Below, piece after piece: positions 16,695 to 24,701 of a stretch of 64,000 nucleotides of DNA. This DNA is from Jannaschia sp. GRR-S6-38 (GTDB taxonomy: Bacteria > Pseudomonadota > Alphaproteobacteria > Rhodobacterales > Rhodobacteraceae). The DNA lies in assembly GCF_029853695.1 (NCBI RefSeq), contig NZ_CP122537.1, forward strand, positions 310,001-374,000. The letters are read 5' to 3'. Every line of letters begins with the position of its first letter. Position 1 is the first letter of the stretch. The notes under the pieces are model-generated. The model ran no database searches, was not told where the DNA came from, and was given only the letters and a program-made list of their open reading frames with translations. The translations under genes were made by a program, and so were the position numbers.

Positions 16695-17303
16695 ATGACA
16701 GCTCCGGCCGCGCCCCCCGTCCCCGCGCAGATCAGCGCCTGCCGCATCTGCGCCGACCGCTTCGCGGCGACGAAGACCGCGCATGACCCCCAGCCGGTCG
16801 TCTGGTTCGACCGCGGCGCCCGAATCCTCGTGGCGAGCCAGGCGCCCGGCATGCGCGCGCATCTCTCGGGCAAGCCCTTCGACGATCCCTCCGGCGTGCG
16901 GCTGCGCGACTGGATGGGCGTGGACGCGGCGACGTTCTGGGACCGCCGCAACGTGGCCATCGTGCCCATGGGGTTCTGCTTTCCGGGCTACGATGCCGCC
17001 GGCGGCGACATCCCGCCGCCGCGGATCTGCGCCCGGACCTGGCGCCGCGCCGCGCTCGATCACGCGGGCGAGCCGCCGGTTACGCTGCTGATCGGCGGCT
17101 ATGCGCAAGACTGGCATCTCGGGAAGGGCCGCGTCACCGACCGGGTGCGCGACTGGCGCGCGCTCGCCCCCCGCATCTGGTGCCTGCCCCATCCCTCCTG
17201 GCGCAACACCGCCTGGCTGAAGAAACATCCCTGGTTCGAGGCGGAGACGCTGCCCGCGCTCCGCGAAGCGATCCGGGACGCCCTGAAAGGATCGACCCCA
17301 TGA
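16695..17303 (+). CDS. Uracil-DNA glycosylase superfamily protein
   Basis: A 202-residue protein of the UDG fold. The motif-1-like segment is ASQAPGMRAHLSGKPF (where classical families have GEAPG), followed by DPSGVRLRDWMGV and IVPMGFCFPGYD, and the motif-2-like PHPSWRN near the C-terminus. Cysteines near the N-terminus (ISACRICADRF) are not enough to define the 4Fe-4S cluster of UDG families 4 and 5. Base-excision activity is plausible but unproven, since members of this subgroup are mostly uncharacterised. Its stop overlaps the next start (ATGA at 17300-17303), so it is coupled to the SseB-like gene. It is divergent from groESL. Confidence 0.75.
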   Translation: MTAPAAPPVPAQISACRICADRFAATKTAHDPQPVVWFDRGARILVASQAPGMRAHLSGKPFDDPSGVRLRDWMGVDAATFWDRRNVAIVPMGFCFPGYDAAGGDIPPPRICARTWRRAALDHAGEPPVTLLIGGYAQDWHLGKGRVTDRVRDWRALAPRIWCLPHPSWRNTAWLKKHPWFEAETLPALREAIRDALKGSTP

Positions 17304-18055
17304 CCCCGCTGGACGAGGCCCATGCCCATGCCGAGGCGACCGGCGCCGATACCGACCGGCTGCGCTTCTTCGAGCGGCTGGCCGAGGCCGAGCTGCATCT
17401 GCTGCTGGACGACGCCGCGGGCGAGACGGTGACGCCCCGGCTCTTCGACGTCGACGGCGCACGCTACGCGCTGGCCTTCGACCTGCCTGAGCGGCTGGAG
17501 GCCTTCGCCGGGGCCGCCCCGACGGCGACGCTCTCGGGGCGGCGGCTGGCCGGCCTGCTGGCCGGCGAGACCCTCGGGCTGGGCCTCAATCTCGAAGACG
17601 CGCCCTCGGCCCAGCTTCTGCCGCCCGAGGCGGTCGCCTGGCTGGTCGAGACGCTGTCGACCGCCCCCGCCGAGGAGGAGCGCCGCATCCGCGAGATCGC
17701 CCCGCCGGGCGCCCTGCCCGACGACCTGCTGACCGCGCTCGACGGCAAGCTGCGGCTGACGGCGGGGCTGGCGCGGACAGCCTATCTCGCGGGCGTGACC
17801 TACGAGGACGGCGTCCGCAGCCATGTGCTGGGCATCGTCGATGCCGTCCCGGGCGCCGAGGCCGACCTGGCGCGCGCGGTCTCCGAGGCGCTGATCTTCT
17901 CGGGGCTCGAGGCCGGGAGCCTCGACGTGACCTTCCTGCGCGCGAGCCAGCCGCTCGCGGCGACGCTGGCGCGGCACGGGCTGCGCATCGACCTGCCCGC
18001 GCCGGAAAGCGCCGTGCAGCTGCGCGACCCCGACGCGCCGCCCCGCCTGCGCTGA
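17300..18055 (+). CDS. SseB-family protein
   Basis: A 251-residue cytoplasmic protein. The N-terminal half matches the SseB fold used by several uncharacterised bacterial proteins: RLRFFERLAEAELHLLLD, TPRLFDVDGARYALAFD, then LSGRRLAGLLAGETLGLGLN. The second half (ALDGKLRLTAGLARTAYLAG, VLGIVDAVPGAEADLARAVSEAL) resembles the SseB C-terminal domain. The start ATG 17300 overlaps the stop of the UDG-like gene, so they are probably made together; why a DNA-repair-fold protein and SseB are paired is unknown. A dispersed intergenic repeat begins 7 bp after its stop. Confidence 0.75.
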   Translation: MTPLDEAHAHAEATGADTDRLRFFERLAEAELHLLLDDAAGETVTPRLFDVDGARYALAFDLPERLEAFAGAAPTATLSGRRLAGLLAGETLGLGLNLEDAPSAQLLPPEAVAWLVETLSTAPAEEERRIREIAPPGALPDDLLTALDGKLRLTAGLARTAYLAGVTYEDGVRSHVLGIVDAVPGAEADLARAVSEALIFSGLEAGSLDVTFLRASQPLAATLARHGLRIDLPAPESAVQLRDPDAPPRLR

Positions 18056-18062
18056 CCGGTCT

Positions 18063-18146
18063 TCATCACGGGTCCGGAAACACTCCGGGTGGCGACCGAA
18101 GGGCGCGGGGCGGAGCCCCCGGGGGTCCAAGGGGGCATCAGCCCCC
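18063..18146. repeat. Intergenic GC-rich repeat, copy A (full)
   Basis: Located between the convergent sseB-like and pxpA genes. Read on the minus strand from pxpA: hairpin GGGGGC-TGAT-GCCCCC (18146-18131), the palindrome CCCCCGGGGG (18125-18116), the hairpin GGGGC-TCC-GCCCC (18119-18107), then the conserved end GGAGTGTTTC plus GGACCCGTGATGA (18086-18063). The last block recurs with two mismatches at 46884-46907, and the GC-rich block recurs in degenerate form near 58.5 kb. The first hairpin sits 8 bp after the pxpA stop and may terminate its transcript. Confidence 0.7.
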
Positions 18147-18154
18147 GGCCGCCC

Positions 18155-18922
18155 TCAGCCGCGCCGCCCCGCCATCGGCGCGAGCGTCACGCCCTCGGCC
18201 TCGAGCGCGGCGCGCACCGCGCGGGCGATGGCCACGGCCTCGGGCCCGTCGCCATGCAGGCAGATCGAGTCGCAGGCCGCCCGGATCTCGCGGCCCGAAT
18301 TGGCGATGATAGCGCCCGCCTGCACGAAGCGCACCATGCGGGTCGCGGCCGCCTCGGGGTCGTGGATCATCGCGCCGGGCTGGCCGCGCGTGACCAGCGT
18401 CGCGTCGTCGTTGTAGCCCCGATCGGCGAAGATCTCGCCCGCCCAGGCCGCGCCCAGATCGCGGGCCGCGACCTCCTGCGCCGTGCCGGCGAGGCAGAGC
18501 AGGATGACGTCCGGATCGACCTTCAGCGCCGCGCCGTAGGCCGCGCGCGCCAACTCCGCATCCTCCGAGGCCATGTTGGCCAGCGCGCCGTGCAGTTTGA
18601 AATGGCGAACACCCGCGCCGACCGTGGCGGCGATGGCCCGCGCGGCGCCGAACTGCCACGCCACAAGGTTTGCCACGGTGTCCGGGGCCATCGGGATCCG
18701 GCGGCGGCCGAAGCCCTGCAGATCCGCGAAGCCCGGATGGGCACCGATGCCGACGCCGCACGCGGCCGCCAGCCGCATGGTGCGCGCCATCACGTCCCAG
18801 TCGCCCGCATGCGCGCCGCAGGCGACATTGGCGGAGGTCACGACCTCCAGCAGCGCCGCGTCGTCGCCCATCGTCCAGTCGCCGAAGCCCTCGCCCATAT
18901 CGGCGTTCAGATCGACCCTCAT
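18155..18922 (-). CDS. pxpA: 5-oxoprolinase subunit PxpA (LamB/YcsF family)
   Basis: PxpA is the hydrolase partner of the ATP-dependent 5-oxoprolinase PxpABC, which turns 5-oxoproline into glutamate. The 255-residue protein shows the family pattern: VDLNADMGEGFGDW at the start, TSANVACGAHAGD, GAHPGFADLQGFGRR, HFKLHGALAN and FADRGYNDDATLVTR. ATG 18922 has a strong ribosome site (GGGGGAGGA). It is the last of pxpB-pxpC-pxpA on the minus strand, 73 bp after pxpC. A 21-codon frame in that gap ends on the pxpA start but has no ribosome site. Confidence 0.93.
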   Translation of the reverse strand: MRVDLNADMGEGFGDWTMGDDAALLEVVTSANVACGAHAGDWDVMARTMRLAAACGVGIGAHPGFADLQGFGRRRIPMAPDTVANLVAWQFGAARAIAATVGAGVRHFKLHGALANMASEDAELARAAYGAALKVDPDVILLCLAGTAQEVAARDLGAAWAGEIFADRGYNDDATLVTRGQPGAMIHDPEAAATRMVRFVQAGAIIANSGREIRAACDSICLHGDGPEAVAIARAVRAALEAEGVTLAPMAGRRG

Positions 18923-18995
18923 GACAAATCCTCCCCCGCGCAGCCGGGAGCCGACGCCCCGATGACCGAGATATCCTCGGCCATGTGACGGCAGG

Positions 18996-19958
18996 TCAAG
19001 GCGCGCGCGCCGAAACGACCCCGCCGATGAGCTGCGCGCCGTAGAGATCGACCTCGCGCGGGTCGCGGACGAGCGGCTGGGGCTTGGCCGGCGGCGTCGC
19101 GGCGGCGCGTGCCTCCTCGGCGGTCACGAAGCGGAAGCGCAGCGTCGCGCCCGGCGGGGCCTGCAGCGCCCGCGGCAGGTCGGCGCCGATCACCGTGCCG
19201 ATCCGGGGATAGCCGCCCGTGGTCTGGCATTCGGGCCCCAGGATGTAGGGCACGCCGTCCCCGGTCATCTGGATGTCGCCGGGCAGGATGAAATCCGACA
19301 GGAGGCTGAGCTGCCCCTCCGTGGCGAAGCCGCCCCCGTCCATGTCGAGCCGCACGCCCTGCCGGTTGCCGCGGGGGTCGCGCGTGAAAGCCGTCGCGGC
19401 GAAGCGCGCGCGCTCGGCCTCCGGGAAGAGGCGCGTCTGCGGCGTGGGCAGCAGGCGGATCTCGCCGCCGCCGAAGCGGTCCTGCGGCACGATACGCAGC
19501 GCGGGGCCTTCGGAGGCCTCGCAGGGCAGCCTGTCGCCGGCTTCGAGCGGGCGGCCGATCCCTGCGATCAGATGCGCGGCCCGGCTGCCCAGCACCGCCT
19601 CGGTCCGCAGGCCGCCCTGAACATGGAGGTAGGAATAGACGCCTCGCCCCGCGGGCTTGAGGTCGAGAACCGCGCCGTCTGGCAGGGTCTGCGCCGTGTT
19701 CCATTCCAGCGCCCGCCCCGCGACGCTGGCCCGCATCGGCGCCCCGGTCAGGGCCAGGCGCATCGGCGCGTCAAGCTTCAGCCGCAGCGGCGCGCCCGGC
19801 GTCTCAATCCCCGCGCCCGCCTCGCCCAGGAGCCGTTCGGCCTCGGCCAGCGCCATGCGGTCGGCCGCGCCGCCCTGCGCGAGGCCCTGGCTGAGATATC
19901 CGGGCCGCCCCGCATCCTGCACGGTGACGAGCGGGCCGCAGGCGAGCAGTTCGATCAT
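18996..19958 (-). CDS. pxpC: 5-oxoprolinase subunit PxpC (biotin-dependent carboxyltransferase-like)
   Basis: The 320-residue protein is the KipA/AHS2-type subunit: LLACGPLVTVQDAGRPGYLS near the start, GGAADRMALAEAERLLG, YSYLHVQGGLRTEAVLGS, DGVPYILGPECQTTGGYPRIG. With PxpB it activates 5-oxoproline by ATP-dependent phosphorylation, while PxpA hydrolyses the ring. Its ATG overlaps the pxpB stop by 4 bp (19955-19958), a clear sign of translational coupling. Older annotations of this family as allophanate hydrolase or carboxyltransferase should not be taken literally. Confidence 0.92.
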   Translation of the reverse strand: MIELLACGPLVTVQDAGRPGYLSQGLAQGGAADRMALAEAERLLGEAGAGIETPGAPLRLKLDAPMRLALTGAPMRASVAGRALEWNTAQTLPDGAVLDLKPAGRGVYSYLHVQGGLRTEAVLGSRAAHLIAGIGRPLEAGDRLPCEASEGPALRIVPQDRFGGGEIRLLPTPQTRLFPEAERARFAATAFTRDPRGNRQGVRLDMDGGGFATEGQLSLLSDFILPGDIQMTGDGVPYILGPECQTTGGYPRIGTVIGADLPRALQAPPGATLRFRFVTAEEARAAATPPAKPQPLVRDPREVDLYGAQLIGGVVSARAP

Positions 19959-20677
19959 TCCAGCCGCTCCCAAGTCGCGCCGCCATGGCCGTCGGGATCG
20001 GCTTCGGCCCGCTCGCGCAGCTCGGCCGGGGAGACGGCGGGAAAGGCGATCTCGTCGCCCGGCGACAGCGCGATGGGGCGGGACCGGCCCGGCCGGAAGC
20101 AGCCGAAGCGCGTCAGGCCGACCTGCCGCCACCCCGTCGGAGCGGAGGTCGCGAAAAGCACCAGCTGGCGCACCGCGACGACCAGCGCGCCCTCGGGCAC
20201 CCGGGGCGTCAGACCGGTCTGGCGCGGCAGGTCCCAGGCCTCGGGCAGGATGCCGAGATAGGGCATCCCCGGCGCGAACCCCAGCGCGAGCACGCGGACG
20301 CGCGCCGAAGCCAGCGCGGCGATGGCCTCCGCCGGGTCCATGCCGGCCATCGACGCCGCCTCGGCCAGCTGCGGCCCGTCCTCGCCGCCATAGGAGCAGG
20401 GAATCGCCCAGAGCCTGCGCGGCGGCGGCGGCACGGCGGACCAGTCGCGCGCGGCCAGCCGGTCCTGCAACGCGCCCTCCAACCCCGGCGAGACGCCGCG
20501 CACCAGGACCGAACCGAGCGAGGAGGCCGTTTCCTCGACGCCTTCGGGGCGGTCGGCCTCGAGATCGGCGCGGAAGGCCACGCAGGCCCGGTTCGCGGCA
20601 TCGTCCAGCCGGTCGGTGAAGCGGACCAGCAGGGCCGCCTCGCCCAGGGGTTCGATCCGGGGAAAGACATCGGACAT
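19955..20677 (-). CDS. pxpB: 5-oxoprolinase subunit PxpB
   Basis: A 240-residue KipI/AHS1-family protein. Recognisable blocks are PRIEPLGEAALLVRF at the N-terminus, IPCSYGGEDGPQLAEAA, ALGFAPGMPYLGILPE, RQTGLTPRVPEGALVVA, and PTGWRQVGLT with FRPGRSRPIALSPGDEI at the end. The ATG at 20677 begins at the conserved MSDVFPRIEPLG; an upstream in-frame start at 20713 would add 12 non-conserved residues. First gene of the pxpBCA unit, divergent from the DUF2478 gene 86 bp away. Confidence 0.93.
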   Translation of the reverse strand: MSDVFPRIEPLGEAALLVRFTDRLDDAANRACVAFRADLEADRPEGVEETASSLGSVLVRGVSPGLEGALQDRLAARDWSAVPPPPRRLWAIPCSYGGEDGPQLAEAASMAGMDPAEAIAALASARVRVLALGFAPGMPYLGILPEAWDLPRQTGLTPRVPEGALVVAVRQLVLFATSAPTGWRQVGLTRFGCFRPGRSRPIALSPGDEIAFPAVSPAELRERAEADPDGHGGATWERLE

Positions 20678-20763
20678 GGGCCCAGCCGTGACGCGGGGTT
20701 GCCGCGCGGTCAAGCCTCCGCGCCCGGCCTTGCGCGCGGTCCGGCCCCGTGGGAGCCAGAGCC

Positions 20764-21267
20764 ATGCGACTGGCCTATACGATGACCGACGGCTCGCGCG
20801 AGCTGGACCCGCTGCTGCACGAGGTGGCGCTGGCCGCGATCGCGCGCGGCCGGCGCCTGGCCGGGATCGTGCAGGTCAATCACGACCGCCCCGAGACCGA
20901 GCGCTGCGACATGGATGCCATCGTCCTGCCCGACGGCCCCGTCATCCGGATCAGCCAGTCGCTGGGCCCCGCCGCGCGCGGCTGCCGCCTGGACGCCGCG
21001 GCGCTGGAAGCGGCCGTCGCCGCCGCCGAGGCGCGGCTGTCGGAGGGCGCGGAGCTTCTGATCGTCAACAAGTTCGGAAAGCAGGAGGCGGCGGGCCGCG
21101 GCTTCCGCCCGGTCATCGCCGCGGCGCTCGAGGCCGGGGCCGACGTGCTGGTCGGCGTGAACCCGATGAACCGCGACGCGCTGGAAGCCTTCACCGAGGG
21201 CGCGGCCGAGCGGCTGCCGCCGCGGGCGGACGCCCTCCTCGCTTGGATCGGCGCGGGGGCGGATTGA
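20764..21267 (+). CDS. DUF2478 family protein
   Basis: A 167-residue protein with a predicted P-loop-like alpha/beta fold. Family traits are LAGIVQVNHDRP, CDMDAIVLPDGPVIRISQ, the conserved LGPAARGCRLDAAALEAAV and LLIVNKFGKQEAAGRGFRPVIAAAL. DUF2478 genes are often found next to molybdate or other ABC transporters, but none is adjacent here, and the biochemical role is unknown. The start ATG 20764 is in the 86-bp interval opposite pxpB. The downstream membrane-protein gene begins 58 bp later on the same strand and may be cotranscribed. Confidence 0.75.
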   Translation: MRLAYTMTDGSRELDPLLHEVALAAIARGRRLAGIVQVNHDRPETERCDMDAIVLPDGPVIRISQSLGPAARGCRLDAAALEAAVAAAEARLSEGAELLIVNKFGKQEAAGRGFRPVIAAALEAGADVLVGVNPMNRDALEAFTEGAAERLPPRADALLAWIGAGAD

Positions 21268-21325
21268 CGCCGCGCGACGCTTCGCGCTTGCGACGTCGCC
21301 CCGCCCCGCCCTACTTGGCGCGCAG

Positions 21326-22027
21326 ATGACATATCCCCAACCCAAACCCATCCCGGCCTGGCAGGTCTGGCTCTGGCCCATACTGCTGGTCGCGCTGGGC
21401 ATCGGCCTGTGGCTGCTGCCCTGGCGCGACGCGGTGCCCGAGCTGCGGCTCTGGGTGGAAGCGCAGGGTGCGCCGGCCTGGCTGGCCTTCGTTGCGATCT
21501 ACGTGCTGGTGGTGATCCTGCCGCTGCCGGCGGCGGCGATGTCGGTCGTGGGCGGGCTCGTGTTCGGCTGGTGGGGCTTTCCGCTGTCGATGCTGGGCAG
21601 CATCCTCGGGGCGGTGCCGCCCTACTGGATCGGACGGATCTGGCTGCACGGGCCGGTCCGCCGGCGCCTCGGCGGGCCGCGGGTCAATGCCGCCGATCGC
21701 GCGTTGGCGCAGCGGCCCTTCGTCTTCGTCACGCTTCTGCGGCTGACGCCGATCCTGCCCTTCACCCTGCAGAACTGGCTGCTGGGCCTGACCAGCGTCG
21801 GCTTCTGGCCCTATGTCTGGGCAACGCTTCTGGGCCTCGCGCCGGGCACGCTGGGCATGGTCTGGATCGGCGAGCTGGGCGGGCTCGCCGCCGCGCGCGC
21901 CGCGCCCGAGACGCTGGCCATCGCCAGCGCGGGGCTGATCCTCTTCGGCGGGGTCATCCTGTGGCTCGGGCGGATGGCGACCGAGGAGCTTCGCCGCGCG
22001 GGCCTGCATATCGGCCGCGTGCGCTGA
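21326..22027 (+). CDS. TVP38/TMEM64-family (SNARE-associated/DedA-like) membrane protein
   Basis: A 233-residue inner-membrane protein with about five to six hydrophobic segments. The first helix (WQVWLWPILLVALGIGLWLL) is followed by the VTT-domain core: LAFVAIYVLVVILPLPAAAMS, the glycine motif VVGGLVFGWWGFPLSMLGS, GAVPPYWIGR, the conserved re-entrant region FVTLLRLTPILPFTLQNWLLGL, and GLAPGTLGMVWIGEL. Related proteins act in lipid scrambling or undecaprenyl-phosphate recycling; the role here is unassigned. About 160 bp without recognisable genes separates it from the SDR gene. Confidence 0.82.
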   Translation: MTYPQPKPIPAWQVWLWPILLVALGIGLWLLPWRDAVPELRLWVEAQGAPAWLAFVAIYVLVVILPLPAAAMSVVGGLVFGWWGFPLSMLGSILGAVPPYWIGRIWLHGPVRRRLGGPRVNAADRALAQRPFVFVTLLRLTPILPFTLQNWLLGLTSVGFWPYVWATLLGLAPGTLGMVWIGELGGLAAARAAPETLAIASAGLILFGGVILWLGRMATEELRRAGLHIGRVR

Positions 22028-22187
22028 GCGAGGGAACCTTCGCGCGGCCCCGCGAATTGGGGCAGTGAACGACACGACCGGCCCTGATATCCGACCACCA
22101 ACGATCGCGCCCCGCGCCGTGTAAGCCACGCCGCGACCGCGCGACATTCGGCACGCGAAACGGGGCGGTCAGGCAAGGAGCAAGGCA

Positions 22188-22988
22188 ATGGATCTGAACA
22201 TCAAGGGCCGCACGGCCGTCATCTCGGGCGCCGCGGGCGACATGGCGCTGGAGACGGCGAAGATCCTGCAGGGCGACGGCTGCAACCTCGTGTTGACCGA
22301 TATCGACGACGGCGAACTGTCCGAGGCCGCTGCCAAGCTCGGCGATGGCGTCGTCACCGTGGTGGCGGACCTAACGTCGCAGGACGGCGCCGACAAGGTT
22401 GCGAAGGCCGTGTCCGATGCGGGCTGGCAGGCCGATATCCTGGTCCACGCGGCCGGCGTGACTGGCGCCAAGGGCGATCCGCTGGCCGACATCTCCGAAG
22501 ATGACTGGATGCATGCCTGGAACACCGATTTCATGACCGCGGTGCGGATGTCGAAGGCGTTCATCCCCGGCATGAACGATCGCGGCTGGGGCCGCGTGGT
22601 GTTCATCACCTCCGAGAACGTGGCGCAGCCCTACCCGGACGAGGTCGTCTACAACTCCTCGAAATCGGCGCTGCTGTCCTTCGCCAAGGGCATGAGCCAA
22701 GTCTATGCCCAGAAGGGCACGCTCATCAATTGCGTGGCGCCGGCCTTCATCAAGACCGACATGACCGACGGCATGATGGAGAAGCGCTCCGAGGAGAGGG
22801 GCGAGAGCTTCGACGAGGCGGTCGAGAGCTTCCTCGAGGAGGAGCGGCCGCACCTGGTGCTCAAGCGCCGCGGCCGCCCCGAGGAAGTGGCCTTCGTGAT
22901 CGCCTGCCTCTGCTCGGACCGGGCGAGCTTCGTGAACGGCTCGAACTGGCGCGTCGATGGGGGCGCCGTTCAAGCGATCAATATCTGA
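22188..22988 (+). CDS. Short-chain dehydrogenase/reductase with altered glycine motif
   Basis: A 266-residue SDR with the catalytic triad intact: Ser142 (FITSEN), Tyr155 and Lys159 (YNSSK), and HAAGVTG at 87-93. The nucleotide-binding loop is SGAAGDMA (13-20), where most SDRs have TGAAGGIG; Asp18 and Ala20 replace two of the three motif glycines. An acidic residue after beta-2 (TDIDD, 37-41) favours NAD over NADP. The protein has a long lid-like insertion rich in Glu (MEKRSEERGESFDEAVE). ATG 22188 has AAGGAG upstream. The esterase gene starts 4 bp after its stop, so the pair is an operon; substrates are unknown. Confidence 0.85.
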   Translation: MDLNIKGRTAVISGAAGDMALETAKILQGDGCNLVLTDIDDGELSEAAAKLGDGVVTVVADLTSQDGADKVAKAVSDAGWQADILVHAAGVTGAKGDPLADISEDDWMHAWNTDFMTAVRMSKAFIPGMNDRGWGRVVFITSENVAQPYPDEVVYNSSKSALLSFAKGMSQVYAQKGTLINCVAPAFIKTDMTDGMMEKRSEERGESFDEAVESFLEEERPHLVLKRRGRPEEVAFVIACLCSDRASFVNGSNWRVDGGAVQAINI

Positions 22989-22992
22989 GCCG

Positions 22993-23889
22993 ATGCCGTT
23001 CGAGGGCCGGGTCGAACGCGCGGACATCATCCGCAGGATCAACGCGCATCCGCTGGGGGACACGCCCGGGCGGATGCGCGAGGCGTTCGCCCGGCTGATC
23101 CTGGGCGACCGACCCGACCCCCTACCCGCCGGTGTCGGCCTCCTGCGCGCGGCCGGGGGCCTGACGGTGCAGCCGATGCCGCGCCTGGCCTCCGACATTG
23201 CGCCCGATATCATCTGGTTTCACGGCGGCGGCTACGTCTTCGGCGCGCCCGAAACGCATCTCCGCCCGGCCATCCACCTCGCCGCCGCGCATGGTCTGAC
23301 CGTCCATCTGCCGCGCTACCGGCTGGCGCCGGAACATCGCTGGCCCGCGCCGCTGGAGGATGCGCTCGCGGCCGTGGGCGACGGACCGGTGCCCGTGCTG
23401 GCCGGCGACTCGGCCGGTGGGCATCTGGCGCTGGTGACGGCCTTGGAGCTGGCCCGGCGGGGCCGTCCGGCACCCGCGCTCCTTCTGTTCTCGCCCAACA
23501 CCGACCGCACCGGGCTGAACGACGACCGGTCACTGATGGAGGGGCTCGACCCGATGGTCGACGATGCGGGCGACAGGCGGCTCGCGGCGATGTGCTTCGG
23601 CGACATGCCCGCCCAGCACCGCCATGTCTCGCTTCTGCGGGACGATCTCTCGCTGCTGCCGCCGACCTGGATCGAGGTGGGGCTGCCCGAGGTGCTGCGT
23701 CTCGACAGCGTCCTGCTTTACCGGATGGGTCTCGAGGCGGGGGCTGAGGTGCACCTGCAAGAGACGCCGGGCCTGCCGCATATGGGACAGCTCTGGGCGC
23801 CGTGGTGGCCCGAGGCCTGCGCCTCGCTCGACCGCGCCGCGGAGTTCGCTCGCGACAAGGCCGCGGGCCGCGTGAGCCGGGCGGGCTAG
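22993..23889 (+). CDS. Alpha/beta hydrolase, hormone-sensitive-lipase-type esterase
   Basis: A 298-residue serine hydrolase of the HSL family. The oxyanion loop is HGGGY (77-81), the nucleophile Ser140 sits in GDSAGG, and YRLAPEHRWPAP (109-120) is the family block preceding it; the catalytic His is probably in GLPHMGQLW near residue 268. No signal peptide, so probably cytoplasmic. The ATG at 22993 is 4 bp after the SDR stop; an upstream in-frame ATG at 22957 would overlap the SDR gene. The pair SDR plus esterase suggests degradation of an ester or lactone. Its stop overlaps, in CTAG, the stop of a small convergent gene. Confidence 0.87.
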   Translation: MPFEGRVERADIIRRINAHPLGDTPGRMREAFARLILGDRPDPLPAGVGLLRAAGGLTVQPMPRLASDIAPDIIWFHGGGYVFGAPETHLRPAIHLAAAHGLTVHLPRYRLAPEHRWPAPLEDALAAVGDGPVPVLAGDSAGGHLALVTALELARRGRPAPALLLFSPNTDRTGLNDDRSLMEGLDPMVDDAGDRRLAAMCFGDMPAQHRHVSLLRDDLSLLPPTWIEVGLPEVLRLDSVLLYRMGLEAGAEVHLQETPGLPHMGQLWAPWWPEACASLDRAAEFARDKAAGRVSRAG

Positions 23890-24011
23890 CGGCGCATTCG
23901 GCGCGCCATCCGGGCCACGCGCTCGACTTGGCGTGCGTTGCGGACGGCCTTGCCGCCGACCAGCTTGGCGGCGCCGCGCATCACTAACAGGCGCAGGATC
24001 ATTCTGAGCAT
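23886..24011 (-). CDS. Small basic amphipathic protein, 41 residues
   Basis: A short gene: ATG at 24011, TAG at 23888-23886. It is preceded by AAGGAGGT at a 6-bp spacing, a near-perfect anti-Shine-Dalgarno match and one of the best ribosome sites in the window. The protein begins MLRMILRLLVMRGAAKLVGG and ends with VARMARRMRR; it has 12 Arg/Lys-rich positions interleaved with Leu, Met, Val and Ala, so a membrane-surface helix or nucleic-acid-binding peptide is likely. Its stop shares CTAG with the convergent esterase gene. No family is recognised. It lies 51 bp upstream of the scpB stop, on the same strand as scpAB. Confidence 0.7.
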   Translation of the reverse strand: MLRMILRLLVMRGAAKLVGGKAVRNARQVERVARMARRMRR

Positions 24012-24062
24012 TTCGGACCTCCTTTTCCGCGCCCCGTCAGATGGATGCGCGGCGGGGTGAAT

Positions 24063-24701
24063 TCAATCTTCCTCGGCCGGCGAGGGCGTGAACAATTCTT
24101 CCTGGTCCTCGGCCTCGTCCTCCGGCTCGCTGCCCGGCGGCGGCGCGCTTTCCAGAAGGCCCGCGGCGCGGAGCTCCTTCAGACCCGGCAGGTCGCGCGG
24201 GCTCTCCAGTCCGAAATGGTCGAGAAAGGCGCGCGTCACGACGAAGGTCACGGGCCGCCCCGGCGTGTCGCGCCGCTTGCCCAGCTTGATCCAGTCCAGC
24301 TCCATGAGCTGCTCGACCGTGCCCTTCGAGACGGAGACGCCGCGGATCTCCTCGATCTCGGCGCGGGTGACGGGCTGGTGATAGGCCACGATCGCCAGCG
24401 TCTCGACCGCGGCGCGACTGAGCCTGCGGGTCTTGACCGTCTCGCGCGTCATCAGGAACGCGAGGTCCGGCGCGGTTCGGATCGCCCAGGCGTCGCCCAC
24501 CTTCACCACGCGCACCCCGCGCCCGTCATAGCGCTTGCGCAGCAGGTCCAGCGCGGCGGGCGCGTCGCAGCCATGCGGCAGGCGGGCATGCAGCTCGCCC
24601 ACGGTCACCGGCTCGGCGGAGGCAAACAGAATCGCCTCGACCATGCGCTCCTGCTCGCCCAGCGGCGGCGCCTCGAACAGGGTCTCGGATTGCTCGTTCA
24701 T
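24063..24701 (-). CDS. scpB: Segregation and condensation protein ScpB
   Basis: The winged-helix dimer subunit of the SMC-ScpAB condensin. The 212-residue protein shows VEAILFASAEPVTVGELHARL near the start, LSRAAVETLAIVAYHQPVTRAEIEEIRGV in the middle (conserved second wing) and GRPVTFVVTRAFLDHFGLESPRDLPGL, followed by an acidic tail. Its ATG (24701) overlaps the scpA stop by 4 bp. Located at the end of the SPOR-nagZ-scpA-scpB run on the minus strand. Confidence 0.95.
   Translation of the reverse strand: MNEQSETLFEAPPLGEQERMVEAILFASAEPVTVGELHARLPHGCDAPAALDLLRKRYDGRGVRVVKVGDAWAIRTAPDLAFLMTRETVKTRRLSRAAVETLAIVAYHQPVTRAEIEEIRGVSVSKGTVEQLMELDWIKLGKRRDTPGRPVTFVVTRAFLDHFGLESPRDLPGLKELRAAGLLESAPPPGSEPEDEAEDQEELFTPSPAEED

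Noticed and set aside
18919-18984. A 21-codon frame in the pxpC-pxpA gap whose stop overlaps the pxpA start
   Set aside because: No ribosome site upstream and the strong GGGGGAGGA site lies inside it for pxpA itself; possible but unsupported leader peptide.
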